The notes under the pieces: model-generated
What the model was told of the DNA's origin: nothing
What the model saw: only the letters and a program-made list of their open reading frames with translations
Database searches by the model: none
Shown here: one piece after another, positions 35,741 to 47,564 of the stretch
Layout: every line of letters begins with the position of its first letter
Numbering within the stretch: the first letter of the stretch is position 1
Assembly: GCA_947685225.1 (NCBI GenBank)
Contig: CANTUV010000055.1
Coordinates: forward strand, 9,745,501 to 9,809,500
Length of the DNA: 64,000 nt
Direction of reading: 5' to 3'
Source: Garcia nutans
Lineage: Eukaryota > Streptophyta > Magnoliopsida > Malpighiales > Euphorbiaceae
Made by a program: the position numbers and the translations under genes

Positions 35741-36585
35741 TTTCGACTCTCTTAGTGGGTTAGACCGGTACTCGAGTGAGGCCTCACAAACTAAAAAACA
35801 CTCAACCTTATTTCTATAACTTTCCTCCATCTTCATTTTCCCCTCTCTTAGCTCTCACTTTCTCAAGGATTATCACTCAGCTTCACTCTCTCATAAGGTT
35901 GCAACTCTCTTTATCTTTTTTGTTTATCTCTCGTCTCTTGCTCTCTCGATGCCTCTATCTCAATGTCACTCTCTCAATCTCTCTCTTGTATGATGTGAAG
36001 ATGGCAATGGTAGGTTGGCGATGATTCTCTGTGCTTCACTTTTCAATTTCAAATATGTGAAATGTGATTTTGTAATTTTTCAAATTGTATTTTATTTTGA
36101 TAATTTATTAGTTTGTTTTTGTAACAAATTTGTAAGATTTGAACAAACATGTAAAATTGTAGTTTGTTACTTTGATAGTTTATTAGTTTGTTTGGAAGTT
36201 TATTACTTAGATAGTTTAATAATTTATTACTTTGATAGTTTATTAGCATGTTTGTAAGCGACCACCAACATAAAACTTATTAACTTGTGCTCCAATTTGA
36301 ACCCAACTACAACCAAAGATCTTAGCAACACCAATAATTTATAGTTTTTGTACAACAACAACAACAACAACAACAAAGGATTTGCATTATAAATGAGCAA
36401 AATGCTCCATTCTTACTCGGCCCCCGGCCTAATCTAGTTGAATTAGCCTGAAGCCTGACTACATCTCTGCCTAGGGGCACACAGCAAGGCTATGGGCCAT
36501 ATTTTGAGGCTTAAGTTAATCTCGGGTTGGGCTTCAAGTAGGGATAAAACTCGGCCTGAGAAGACCCCTCGTCAGATTTGTCATA
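35741..36585. other. Unclassified insertion segment, right part
   Basis: No gene recognised. Contains a CT-rich stretch (35810-35990), tandem gatagtttattagtttgttt units (about 36090-36250), a (CAA)n run at about 36355-36375 and a ctcgggttgggctt block near 36525 that mirrors the left part at 30600-30720. Confidence 0.4.
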
Positions 36586-36798
36586 AGTTTTATAACAAAT
36601 TTTGCATTGGAAACCATCCCTTGCAAAATTTGCAGTGAAATATTTCATTGTAAAATCTGTTGCAAATTTTCTCAACGGATGATTGAATTCATCGCAAATC
36701 ATCTGTTCCATAAGTAGTTACAAATAGAATTTTGCAATGGATTTTCCCAATTTTGTAGCAGATTTTGTTCGTTGCAAAACTTAATATTTTTGGCAATG

Positions 36799-37860
36799 TA
36801 TACTCCATCATTTTTAACTATGTATATTATTTGCAGATGTTAAATGAGATTAAAATGGTATGTGACAAAATAAAATTGTGATATAGATTATGTTTTTGAT
36901 ATAATTTTTGAAACATGACAAATTTATGACTAATCTAATAACTAGATCTTATTGCTTGGTGTTACCTGCTAGTTAGATTAGTGCTAATCAAATAATAAGT
37001 TAGATGGAGAAAATCTATATATTTGGTTTTAAAATAAATATTTTATTATATATTTTGTCAAAATAATATGAGTGAGTAAATATAGTCTTTTATTTTATAA
37101 TTTGACACTTTCACTAATCAAGAATAAAATTTACAAATATTTTTACTATAGAAAAATTATGAATTTTATAAAAAATGAAAAAAAATAAGAAAAAATAGAA
37201 ATTTAGGAAAACTTTTCTAATATAAAGAAAAAAGTGAGTAGAAAGATTTATAATTATAGACTTATATATTAGAATTATTATTGATATTAATATAGTTATT
37301 ACATATAAAGTATTAATATATAATTAATTTATTAAGAAGATTAAAAGTCATATTTTTTATTATTTAAATTATTAAATTTTTAAAAATATAAATTAATTAT
37401 TATTAATTAAATAAATTATTTAAATAAATTATTATATAATTAATTTATTAGAAATTTCAAAAGCAATATATATTTTATTGCTTAATTTTTTAAATTTTCA
37501 AAAATATATAAATTAATTATTATAATAAATTAATTATTTAATTAATTTATTATGAAAATTAAGAGATATATTTTTAACTCTTAAATTTATAAAAAAATAA
37601 AAAAATTAATATTATTAATATTATTAGTGTGTAATTAATTTATAAAAGATTAAAAATCACAAATATAATTTATTAATTATTAAATTTTAAATTTTATACA
37701 AATTATTAAAATTAATTAAAAAATGAATAACTTTATTCTTTAAAAATTGATGATGTGATAAATTTACAGTACTTTTACTATTATCGGCTTTTATATATAG
37801 ATATAGGTAAGGTTTTGTTTGAAAAGTAAGATTAATAACGATGTCTACCAAACGATATAG
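36799..37860. other. AT-rich intergenic DNA
   Basis: Very AT-rich, with repeated taattaatttatta words; no gene seen. Confidence 0.55.
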
Positions 37861-37869
37861 ACTTGTTAA

Positions 37870-38870
37870 TGTTCCTCAAATAAAATCATACGCGAGAGCG
37901 AATTAGGATTAATCTCTCAGTTCAGCATAAGACATAATTGAAAACTTTCTTTCCTTTATTGGCATTAAAAACAAAATTTTGTATTCTTTTTCTTGCTTCT
38001 AAAAGATAATTACGACAGCTTGCTTGTTTTCAGGGATGTCAATATTAATTTTATTCATAATCTTTATTATTTATTTTTAAACGGCATAATAATATTGCAT
38101 CATGGATTTTGTGCATCGTGTGAAGTTTACTTTTTTTATTTGATAAAAAAATATATTATTAATATTAAAATTTAAACATTATTTTTTTATTAGACTAATG
38201 AAAAGTAATTATTTTTTTAAGTTTAATTTTTGACTATAACGCCAACTCAAAACATAATCACAATTCCAGTATAATTGAATTGAAAATTCATTAATAAGAT
38301 AAAATAATGATAACAATATACAGATATGATATGTCGATAAATATATAAATTAAAATTATAAAATATTGATTTAATAATTAAGATATATATTAAGGCTACA
38401 AATTTGCTTAATTATAACAACTAGAGCTTTTTTTAATTATTATTATTAACAAAAACAAAAATACAAAATTTATTGAATATTATATATAAATAGATAGTTA
38501 ATTTAAAAAATTAAATTTTTTTATGTTCTTTAATTATTTGTAAACAATATTCTAATTCATGCCAAAATAATGAATGTTATAGCAAATTTTTCTTGCATTG
38601 GTTTTTTTTTTATTATTTTTATGATGATATTGGAAAAATAAAGCATGTTTAGATAAGGAGCAATATATTAGTAATCTCAAATTTATTTTTTCATAAATAA
38701 CAATAATTTTTATATCACAAAGAAAATTTTATTCACAACCAAACACAATAATTCGACATTTGGTGAATTATTTGCATGAAACTTTACTTTTACAGAACAA
38801 CGACTTCATAACAAATGTTGAATTTTGTCAACCAAACACCTCTTATTTATCTCAATTTACGTACACTAAT
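37870..38870. repeat. Orphan copy of the reductase 3'-flank repeat
   Basis: Matches 39770-40740 and, in its second half, 53350-53920: landmarks tttgtaaacaatattct, aaaataaagcatgtttaga, ttttattcacaaccaaa and tgttgaattttgtcaaccaaa in the same order. In the other two copies this block lies directly downstream of a reductase gene or pseudogene. Here none follows, so a third gene copy may have been lost. Confidence 0.65.
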
Positions 38871-39239
38871 AAACATTACCCTTTATTATAAGCAATTCCA
38901 ATTCAAATGAAGTTATTATTTATATAAGAATGTGTTACATGTTGTACAAGTTTATTCCAATCCTGATATATGTGTTACATGTTGTCTTACTTTATTCTAA
39001 CTCTGATATTTTCAAATATAAGTGGTCAATAATATAATTGGACATACATTACAAGGATAGAATATTAATATAGTTTATTATTATATAACATAGTCTAATA
39101 TGATACGTTTTTCTTTATATAATTTTAAGTTGATTTAACACTAATGGCAGGGATTAGACATACAAATTCATTAAATAAGATTAAGAGTCAACAATACGTT
39201 GCTTAATTAGTACACCAATCATGATTGATCTTTATTTTA

Positions 39240-39625
39240 TCCCATTAAAATTTTTAAATTTTATTTTATAAAAATAAAATTTCAAACTTTTAATTTGATT
39301 CTAATAAAATTTTTTAGACTATTTTTGACAATGAAAATATAACGTGACAATCACGTGTTACCATATGGCAAAAAAAATTGTAATTTCATCTCATTTTTTC
39401 ATCTATTTTTTTTAATAAACATAAAATCACGTAAAATTATCTATTTTGCCAATAATTTTTCACATATAAGTATAAAATGAGGTGACATTATTTTTTTTTT
39501 TTGCCACTTGGTGACATGCTATTACCACATCAAATTTTAATTGTCAAAAAATAATTTTTAAAATTTTATTAGAATAAAATTAAAAGTTTAGAGATTTCAT
39601 CTTTACAAAATAAAGTTTAATAATG
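39240..39625. repeat. Inverted-repeat MITE-like element
   Basis: The arms at 39246-39318 and about 39550-39620 are reverse complements (ttaatttgattctaataaaa against ttttattagaataaaatta), with inner inverted pieces (cacgtgttaccatatggca against tgccacttggtgacatgcta). No coding capacity; target duplication not clear. It lies between two copies of the flank repeat. Confidence 0.6.
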
Positions 39626-39769
39626 TCTTTATGTATTGTTTCTCAAATAAATATAATTAAAGATTAGATAAAAATAAAATATTAGAGACCATCGGCATAA
39701 TTAACCTAGAATATGCCCTTATGCATTATTTCTCAAATGAATTAACATGACTATTGTTTATGCTAAAGA

Positions 39770-40740
39770 GCATTCGTAAGAATTAATTAAGACTAATCTC
39801 TCGTATTAGCGTAACGATTGTTTAAACCTAACTTATTTCAAAGCATTATTTTATTAGTTATTGACATATTCAATATAAAATTTATATTTTGTTTTACTTA
39901 TTACTCCACACAAGCTACAATTAAAGAGTTTAATTTTTTTATTAAATTAATTGAAAAAATAATTATTTTTAATTTAATTTTAATTGTAACTCAAATTAAA
40001 AACATAATTATTTTAAAATGATTTTAGAATTACTGGAATAAAAACTTATTAATAAGATAAAATAAAATAAAATTACAGATAAAAATATGCTTAAATATAA
40101 TATATTGATACATATATATGTGTATTGAGATTATAAAAATATTGGGATTATAAATTAACTTAAAAAACCTAAGTATTACTGTATAAGAGAATCCATCATC
40201 TGCCTCTCTCTCATTTAATTCAAAATACAGAGTATTAAATTGTTATGACAACAAAAAATCCAAAAATTAAATAAAATCTTTTAAACTATTATCCAAATAG
40301 ATTTATAAAATTAGGACTACAGTTTTCTTAAATATCATAAGCATAGCTTTTTGCTTATTATTATTCACAACAACAAAAACTCCAAAATTTATTGAATACT
40401 ATAGTTAAATTAAATATTTAATTTGAAAAACTAAGCATGTTATTTTCTTTAATTACTTGTAAACAATATTCTATATTTTCATGCTAAAATGGTTATTATA
40501 GAAAATTTTCTTGCATAATGATATTGGAAAAATAAAGCATGTTTAGATTAAGGAACAATATATATATTAATAATCTCACATTTTTTTTTTCATAAATCAC
40601 AATAAATTTTATATTACAGAGAAAATTTTATTCACAACCAAATACAAATAATTTGACATTTGTAGAATTATTTGCAAGACTTCATAACAAATGTTGAATT
40701 TTGTCAACCAAACACCACTAGCAAACATTACACTTTATTA
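39770..40740. repeat. 3'-flank repeat of the intact reductase gene (unit A)
   Basis: Same block as 37870-38870 and 53350-53920; it lies just downstream of the minus-strand reductase gene and so marks the left edge of duplication unit A. Confidence 0.65.
40734..40739 (-). terminator. Candidate poly(A) signal AATAAA
   Basis: AATAAA on the minus strand about 145 bases past the stop codon of the reductase. In this AT-rich DNA such hexamers also occur by chance, so this is a candidate only. Confidence 0.4.
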
Positions 40741-40796
40741 CCTTTTAGTATTAATTAACAATCATAATCAACATATAGAATATATCTTAATTAGCT

Positions 40797-40800
40797 GAAA

Positions 40801-40855
<55 letters not shown>
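40797..40855. repeat. (AC)n(AT)n compound microsatellite in the reductase 3' region
   Basis: About 13 AC units followed by about 16 AT units, starting 29 bases past the stop codon, so probably in the 3' UTR. Likely polymorphic. Confidence 0.9.
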
Positions 40856-40858
<3 letters not shown>

Positions 40859-40883
40859 GGTCTTAAAAGCAAACGAAATAAGC

Positions 40884-43421
40884 TCAAGCAAATGCAGCTA
40901 ATTTGGGCTTAGGAGGATTAACTAAGCAAACATCAAGGAGGCTATCAACTGAAGTGTACTTGTAATCTGGGTATAATTTTGATGCTTCTAAGTCATCTTC
41001 TGTCAGTTCAAAGCTCATTTGATCTCCTTTTATGAATATATTGTGTAATATTGACACTGGAATATTATCTGGGTGTGGCAGAGCTGTAAACCAAATTATA
41101 AAAAAAAAAAAAAGTTATAAACAATTTGTCTATAATTAATTTATAATCAATAAATTAAAAAGGATATTTTACGTTATATAGATAGAAGAAACTCATGATT
41201 ATATTAATAAAAGAAATTATAATTAAAAAATAGTTATAATATTTAGAAATAATAGCAGGATCCAATTATATATAACTAGTCAAAATATTATTATTTATAG
41301 AAATAAAATATTTTTGAGCCCTTAAACTTGATAAGTTTGTGACATTGAGTCAATAAACTTTATTTTGGTGACATTAAACCCTCAAGAGGATTCATACATA
41401 TTAAATCTTTTTTTAATGAAATTGGCCAATAGTGTAAATACTTCAATTAATAAAATATTTAATGCCGTTAACCAATTTCGTTAAAAAAAATTTTAATGAG
41501 TATAAATTGCTAAGTTTGAAAATTTAATATCACCAAAATAAAATTTATGTACTCAATATCAAAAAATTATCAAGAGCTCAAAATGTGTTTTTTCCTTATT
41601 TATATGCTATTCTTTTTTCCTTATTTATATGCTATTCTTACTTATTCTCTCTATTTTCTATCGATCGCTTTCATGTCTCTCATGTAATATAATATTACTG
41701 GTTCATTGATAATCATCACTTGCACTATCTTTCTATGATATTGAAGAATAAGATTCAAATCTGAATTTATTATTAAAATGTATATTTATTATGTCATTAC
41801 CTTGGATTATTAATTATTTTCTCTCTCTCAAAGATAAGTATATAATAAAATATATCATATTATTATTGACAAGTTTTGCAGTTGACTAAATATAATGATA
41901 TAAACTTAATTAGAAGAAGATAAATATTTCCTTGAATTTTAATATGGGCGAGGACTATTGCTAACATAGGACGGCTGCACTTTTTATTCCTTAAAAAATA
42001 TTAGTAAATTATTTATAAAATGATATATAGAATTATATTATTTATATCATATACAGGATAATGTGCTGTGAATTACTTTTACTAAGGTAATTAATTAATA
42101 AATATTAGAGTAATTTAAATGCAGAATAACATACTCTCAGAGAGCTTGACAATTTCTTCCTCAGGAACAAAAATCTTCTTGAAAGCTTTGCCAGTCTTTT
42201 TCTCCCAAGAAGAAATTAAATCTAATTGGGAGACAATATTTGCAGGTGGCCTGTAGATTATTACACGATTGGCGACTCTTGGATCTGTTGCTGCTTTCAC
42301 TGTATAGGCTGCTACATCTTCCTCGTAATTCAACACAGCTATATGCATGCATCCCACACATTATTTAACTAATCAAGATCTATTGATCTACTTTATCATA
42401 AAATTTTCATAATTTTTGAATTTAAAAGAGATAAAAATTACCCCTTTTTTATTGAAAAAACATGAATGAATATTATATGAATTATTAACTCACTCTTGGC
42501 TTCTCCACTTCCATAAACAGCTAATTCATCAGGAGATTCGCGAGGATGGAGAATGTGATCCACAAAATAAGCAGCAAATGAATTAGCAGAAACGTAAGTA
42601 TGAGAAATTCCAGCTGCTTCAATTGCCCTTCTTATCTTCCTTTTATTCTCTAACAATGCGTCGAAAGGCGGCAGCCCACTCACCCTGTCTACTTCATTTC
42701 CAAATTCTGAAGGAACAAACCTCTATATTCCATTCATAAATTTCATTAATTACTATAATTATCATGTATAAAAGTAAATATCCAATTTTTATTTAATTTG
42801 ATTTGATTTCGTTTATAGAATCAACCAAATATTTATTTTAGAACTAAATACATAATTTAGTTTTACTATTATTTTTAGACATTAAATTAAAGTATATTTT
42901 ATAACTAAAAATAATTTAAGGATTGTAAAATAAAAATAAAAGAAAGAGGAGGGAGTAATGATTTAAAAATTGCGATTAATTTTGGGGAGAAAGTACCTTA
43001 ATATTGCCAGCCTCTTTCACAGCAGCAATTAATTTGAGTTGGTCAAGATGCTGAGGAACTGCAACAGTAGAAATCACTATATCAACTTGTTTAAGTGCTG
43101 AAACAATTTTCTCATGCTCATCCAATTCTCCCTGCACACAGCACACATAAATAATTAAGTATATAATACTCGTGGAAATTAAACAACTAATTAAAACAAA
43201 ATAAAAATGAGAGTACATACTTGGAAAATGGTGACTCCCATGGACTGAAATTCTTTGTGAAGTTGAAGCTTAGAATCATTAATATTGGTGTTTGGCTTTA
43301 ATGGACGAACATAAGCAAAGGTTGGATGACCCATTGAAATGCTAGCCTTGACCATGTATTTTCCAAGATACCCAGTCGCTCCAATTATCAGTATCTTGCT
43401 TTTCTCTGAAACTGAATCCAT
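40884..43421 (-). CDS. EGS1: Eugenol/isoeugenol-synthase-like NADPH-dependent phenylpropanoid reductase
   Basis: Five exons on the minus strand: 43221-43421, 42997-43131, 42494-42722, 42135-42338 and 40884-41083. Every boundary is GT-AG and the phases join without a break, giving 322 codons, the usual length for the family. It belongs to the PIP group (pinoresinol-lariciresinol, isoflavone and phenylcoumaran benzylic ether reductases; NmrA-like fold). The N-terminal NADPH site is ILIIGATGYLGKYM; FVPSEFGNEVDR follows in exon 3. The active-site Lys is expected in ENKRKIRRAIEAAG, and VSANSFAAYFVD and VIIYRPPANIVS match the eugenol synthase branch as I recall it. These enzymes reduce coniferyl acetate to eugenol or isoeugenol in the cytosol. 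Substrate and product cannot be told from sequence. The first Met is used because it sits just before the nucleotide-binding strand. A MITE lies in intron 4. Confidence 0.92.
41312..41586. mobile_element. MITE-like inverted repeat in intron 4 of the reductase
   Basis: The ends tttttgagcccttaaac and atcaagagctcaaaat are inverted, and inner parts pair too (aaactttattttggtgac against tcaccaaaataaaatttat). About 275 bp, non-coding. It lies in the long last intron (41084-42134) and does not touch splice sites. Confidence 0.7.
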
Positions 43422-43518
43422 TATTACTTTATTTATTTCTATGAATCTGTCTGTCTTGCTAATTTCTATATAGGAAGCTATGCAGGTGTTTTCTGAACCT
43501 TTTGGTGTACTGGGCTAT

Positions 43519-43528
43519 GCTTTTATAG
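43519..43528 (-). promoter_or_regulatory. TATA box of the reductase gene
   Basis: CTATAAAAGC on the minus strand, about 100 bases before the ATG, which would place transcription start near 43490 with a leader of about 70 bases. A second TATA-like site (CTATATAG, 43466-43473) is too close to the ATG to be the better choice. In pseudogene copy B the equivalent (55267-55276) reads CGATAAAAGC. Confidence 0.65.
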
Positions 43529-43599
43529 AAGAACAGGTCTCCATGCATATGTGAAACAAGTGAAGTAACCTTCAATGGCAGGTTTATTTACCGTTTAAT

Positions 43600-43616
43600 A
43601 GGTCAATTGACCTAAC
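43600..43616. promoter_or_regulatory. Palindromic double W-box overlapping an AC-III element
   Basis: AGGTCAATTGACCT is a perfect 14-bp palindrome holding TTGACC on each strand, the WRKY-type core. It overlaps ACCTAAC (43610-43616), the AC-III MYB site known from phenylpropanoid promoters. It sits about 185 bases before the ATG and 75 before the TATA box. In copy B the region reads GGTCAATTGACTTAAC, so the AC site and one W-box half are changed. Function is inferred. Confidence 0.45.
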
Positions 43617-44853
43617 ATGCGGCCCCCCACTTCCCCTTCACTCAAATTTTAATTCTGTGCTTTCTAGTATGAACCGGCTGAAATTTAATTTAATTTAAAA
43701 AAAGCCCAAAGACTTTTTTTTATGGACATGAATAAGAGAGATATGTTAATGAAAATCATGATATAACAAGGAAACCAAGCCGTCTGGTTGGTTGGTTAAC
43801 CAATCCTGATTTAAACTATGGTTAGGGACAACTTTGGCTAGCCAGTCTATTGGCTTATTGCCAGCCCTGCATACAAAAGAAAAAGAAAAAGAGTCCAAAG
43901 ATTAAATAAGTTTCATGGATTATAAAATAAAGGACTCAATCTCTAGAGGACAATTGGTGGAATTATGAAGGGTTCTAATCATAATAAGATTGTCACTCTC
44001 GAAAATGCATTTGTGAAACTTAAGCCTGATCACTCTTTGGATAGCCAAAAACATTGTTTGTGCTCCATGCCAACCCATCAATGAGTTTTTCAGAGGAATT
44101 TCTAGAAACCATAATTATTCCTACTAATGAGCTTCCCTTCTTGAAAGTAGCATCTGTGTTAATCTTGATCATCATTCAAAGGTAGGCACCAAGAAGCACT
44201 CAAAATAGAAGAATATGCTAAGGGGGCATTGACTATAGTTCTTTCCTTATAACTCAATGCATCACAAAATATATTGTGTAAGAGACGTGCATTCTGAATA
44301 GATTTGGGAGGGTTAGGGATGTCACCATTAAAACAAAAAGCATTTCGATCATTCCATATACTCCAACGAAAATATGCAATCATAGGAAGGAAAGATTCAT
44401 CCCCTTTTTTGAATAGCAATAGCAATGACATTCTTTGATAGTAGGTAAATTTAGCTTATATTTTGCAAAGATATTTGAACTTTTGTTGGATATTTATACT
44501 GATCTTGGCCTGTTTTTGCATAGGATATAACTTAAAGAAAAAATAAGAAGAAAATGAAAAAAGTTGCAAGAAGTAGCTGGAAAGAGGCTCGGGTGTAACC
44601 CTGGGGCAAGGCTTGTATCTAAGGGTATCTGATATTTAAAGATTACATGGGCCAGCTGTGAATCTTGATTCATTTGGGACACTTGAGATACAATTTTTGA
44701 GCATATTTTCAAAGATTTTAGGACTCAATTATCTCTTTATTCAGCAGTCATAAATTAGAAATTTTAAGGGCAGTTAATTATTTTTTATTTCCCTAAATAG
44801 AGTAGGAAGCTTATTGGATATTTAAGCCAACTTATTTAGTAGCCCAAGGGCCT

Positions 44854-46616
44854 TGTAGACCCTTAATTTTAGCCCTAAGCTGATCCAGTCTATCTAAATA
44901 ATTATAAGTCTATTTTTAATAGCTTAAATCTATTCTAGGCTTTCAATTAAATTGATATGATTTTTATAAATACTGAAATAGCCCTGCATAAGTCTTAAAA
45001 TAAAAGACAAATAGATCTGAGCTAAAATCCGAGATGAGTTGGCCCGAACATGCCCACTTTGCCAGAGGCCTGTGCCTACGCGAATTGGGCATGCCAAATG
45101 TCTGTGACGAATTGGCTTGCCCAATTCGCCATAGGAATTGCCTATGGTGAATGGGGCTATAGGCATTGGCCTATGGCCAATTGGCTAGCCCAATTCGCCA
45201 CAGACATTGCCATAGGGCAAATTGGCCATGCCAATTCACCACAGGTCCTGCCTCCGAAGTTTTGTTTTGAATTTTAGGCTAATTGCATCGAGATTCGGTT
45301 TGTGTCCAATTCCAATTTGAATTCTAATAATTACATCTTTAAAAGAGGAAAACCCTAACAACAACAAGAAGGACTGAAACAAATAACAACTATTAAGGAA
45401 GCAGTAACCAAAATAGTAAACAAAACTCTAGCAGCTTGAGTGAGCAGTGAGATGAAACACCAAATCATCAAACAAGAAGGCAGTGCTATACATCTGTCTT
45501 CACCTTGTTCAACCAAGATTTTACAAGCTCGATCAACATGAAATATTGGTGGAACCAACGACGGAGATTTGCAGTCCATTATCTAATTTATTTTAAGCTT
45601 ACAGTAATTCATTCTTCTTATTTTAGTGTTCAATTTTCATTCTCGTTTCATTATTTTGTTTTTGTTTACATTATTATGAACATTCATTAACCTTAGTTGA
45701 AAGTCTAATAATCCATGTAGTTAAGCACGATTTATACGGATATTAATTACTTCTTGTGTTTATTGGTTATCAAACTACATTAAACCAATTAACTGATTTT
45801 CAAGACATCCTGTTTAAATTAAAGTTTAATACCACAATAGCTAAGTTTTTCTAGAAATCCTAAAACCCTAACTTTATTTTCTAAAAACCAAAATCCCAAA
45901 TTCTATTAAGGGAGTTAATGTTTGGTTATGCATTGTACCTTTTGTGATTTTATTATATTTAAGTCCTAATTTATTATTGTTTAATTATAATATGTATTAT
46001 TATGATTTATTTGGTTATGGATTGTAATTTTTTATTATTTAGGATTTCTTGAATTGTAAGAGGTACGTTTCCACTTTGTGGGTGCCTCGATTTTCATTAT
46101 ATAATTTAGTTTATTATTTAAATATTTTAGAATTATTGTAAAGGAAATATTTTCAACTTTTGATAAGTGTCCTATTTTATTTTCTTTATAGACATGTAGA
46201 CATTGTATGGGCATGTTTCTATCTTCGGATGGATGCTCATTTATTATTTTATTTTGGCTTGTTTTGATGCAATGAATTCTTCATTTATTTTGAATCGTAT
46301 GTAGTTTAGATAGTAACATAATATTTAAGAATTTTATAATATTTAGACTTGAAAAGGAGGTCGGTTCTAATTAATCGGGCACTGTGGGGGTGCTGGGTCA
46401 TTCTCACATTTCCCACGCGTACCAACTTTTCGAACCCATTAGGAGAGGTTGGGAATTTCTTAGGAATCGAGTCATCCACCTCTTTTTTTTACCTGTCCGG
46501 GAGGCGACTCCATTTTCTCCTGGTCTAGGCCCGTGTTCTCTAAAACCTTGAGCCTAACAGTGCCGATGTCACAAGAACCATTCCACCGAGAGTGGAAGCT
46601 AAAATTTCCACTCACA
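44854..46616 (+). mobile_element. Tat/Ogre-like solo LTR nested in the Athila-like LTR
   Basis: Starts TGTAGACCCTTAATTTTAGC and ends ttccactcaca, 1,763 bp. Flanks GGCCT (44849-44853) and GGCTT (46617-46621) are a target duplication with one mismatch. The last 260 bases (gcactgtgggggtgctgggt, caagaaccattccacc) align with the inner end of the minus-strand LTR at 2559-4745. A GC-rich block at 45040-45250 has two imperfect tandem units around gcccaattcgcca. No primer site or internal region follows, hence a solo LTR. Confidence 0.82.
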
Positions 46617-47516
46617 GGCTTCCCCTTCATATTTCTCCTTTATTACTGTTCACGATTTTACAACAGCCGTTGAATATATTTTAGTTTTCTTTGCTAAAGA
46701 ACATACGTAACTAAACTCTATTCAGTTGAAGGGGTAGTTAAGGTTTTTAATCCGCCAAGATTTATGATATCTAATCAACTCTTTACTTGTTTTCTTTAAA
46801 TTCAATTTTATGTATCTTCTGTAGCTTATTATCATTATTATTTTGCTAGTTAAATAATAGGATCCATTGCTTGATTAGTTGAATAATATATCACCATTCA
46901 AAACTAAGAATTCGTAATTATTCTTTAGCTTGTGTTACTCGTGGCAATTAGCCATAGTAAAAATACATAATCTAATTTAAATAAATTTTACGGTAGAATT
47001 TATTGATTGGAATTAGATCCTTCTAAATCTTAAAGTTGTTAATAAGTTAAATTCTAAAGGACATTCCTGCAGGGTTATTCAATAATAAGGTTTAGTTATA
47101 AAGCGTCTCTTAACTAATTTTATAATCTAACAAAGAATTAGCTAATGTGAGCATCTCAGTTAGCTAGAAATAGTTTACTAAAAAAATTAAAGAGAATTAT
47201 TTTTGTATCGATTATCAGATCTAAGAATTAAAACTAAAATTATTCCCCTCGACTGAAATCATCATCATTGTTATTTTCTAATTTTATTTCGTTGTTATTT
47301 ATTTATTTATTTTCAATTTTAGTTCTTAATTTATTTTTAATTTTCAATTATAAACTTTCCCCATTTATTTTAATTAAGTTATACTTTAGGTTTTCAAAGG
47401 AAATTAATTTGAGTAATCAATTCTCTGAGGATTCGATCTTATTCACTGCTTTTACAATTTTAATTTTATCCGAAAATATGTTTTTATTTTTGGCGGATTC
47501 GACACCCATTAAATTT

Positions 47517-47534
47517 TGGCACTGTTGCTGGAAA
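47517..47534 (+). other. Decayed primer binding site of the Athila-like element
   Basis: TGGCACTGTTGCTGGAAA resembles the standard Athila-group site TGGCGCCGTTGCCGGGGA. Most differences are C-to-T or G-to-A changes, including the CG dinucleotides, as expected from decay of methylated cytosine. Confidence 0.7.
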
Positions 47535-47564
47535 ATTGATATTCATCTTAATTTATTTCTTTTG

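Larger units (their letters stand above)
27739..36798. mobile_element. CACTA-type DNA transposon ends enclosing a calmodulin-like fragment and later insertions
   Basis: The left end is CACTACAAGAAAATTAAAAT, the classic plant CACTA terminus, followed by about 400 bp of subterminal repeats in both orientations (ttttgcaatggatttt, tttgtaacgaattcattgc). The same repeats recur at about 30420-30515 and 36590-36790. The right end at 36798 (ttaatatttttggcaatg) aligns without gaps to the reverse complement of the left end at about 20 of 30 positions by my count. The 3-bp target duplication expected for CACTA is not matched (GCA left, TAT right), so the right boundary is tentative. Removing the LINE, TRIM and the insertion between about 30520 and 36585 leaves roughly 2 kb, a non-autonomous size. 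No transposase was seen. Confidence 0.5.

Noticed and set aside
47268..47564. N-terminal extension of the Athila gag frame
   Set aside because: The frame is open by chance across the LTR end and PBS; the protein-like sequence begins only at MTRSDREEE (47565).
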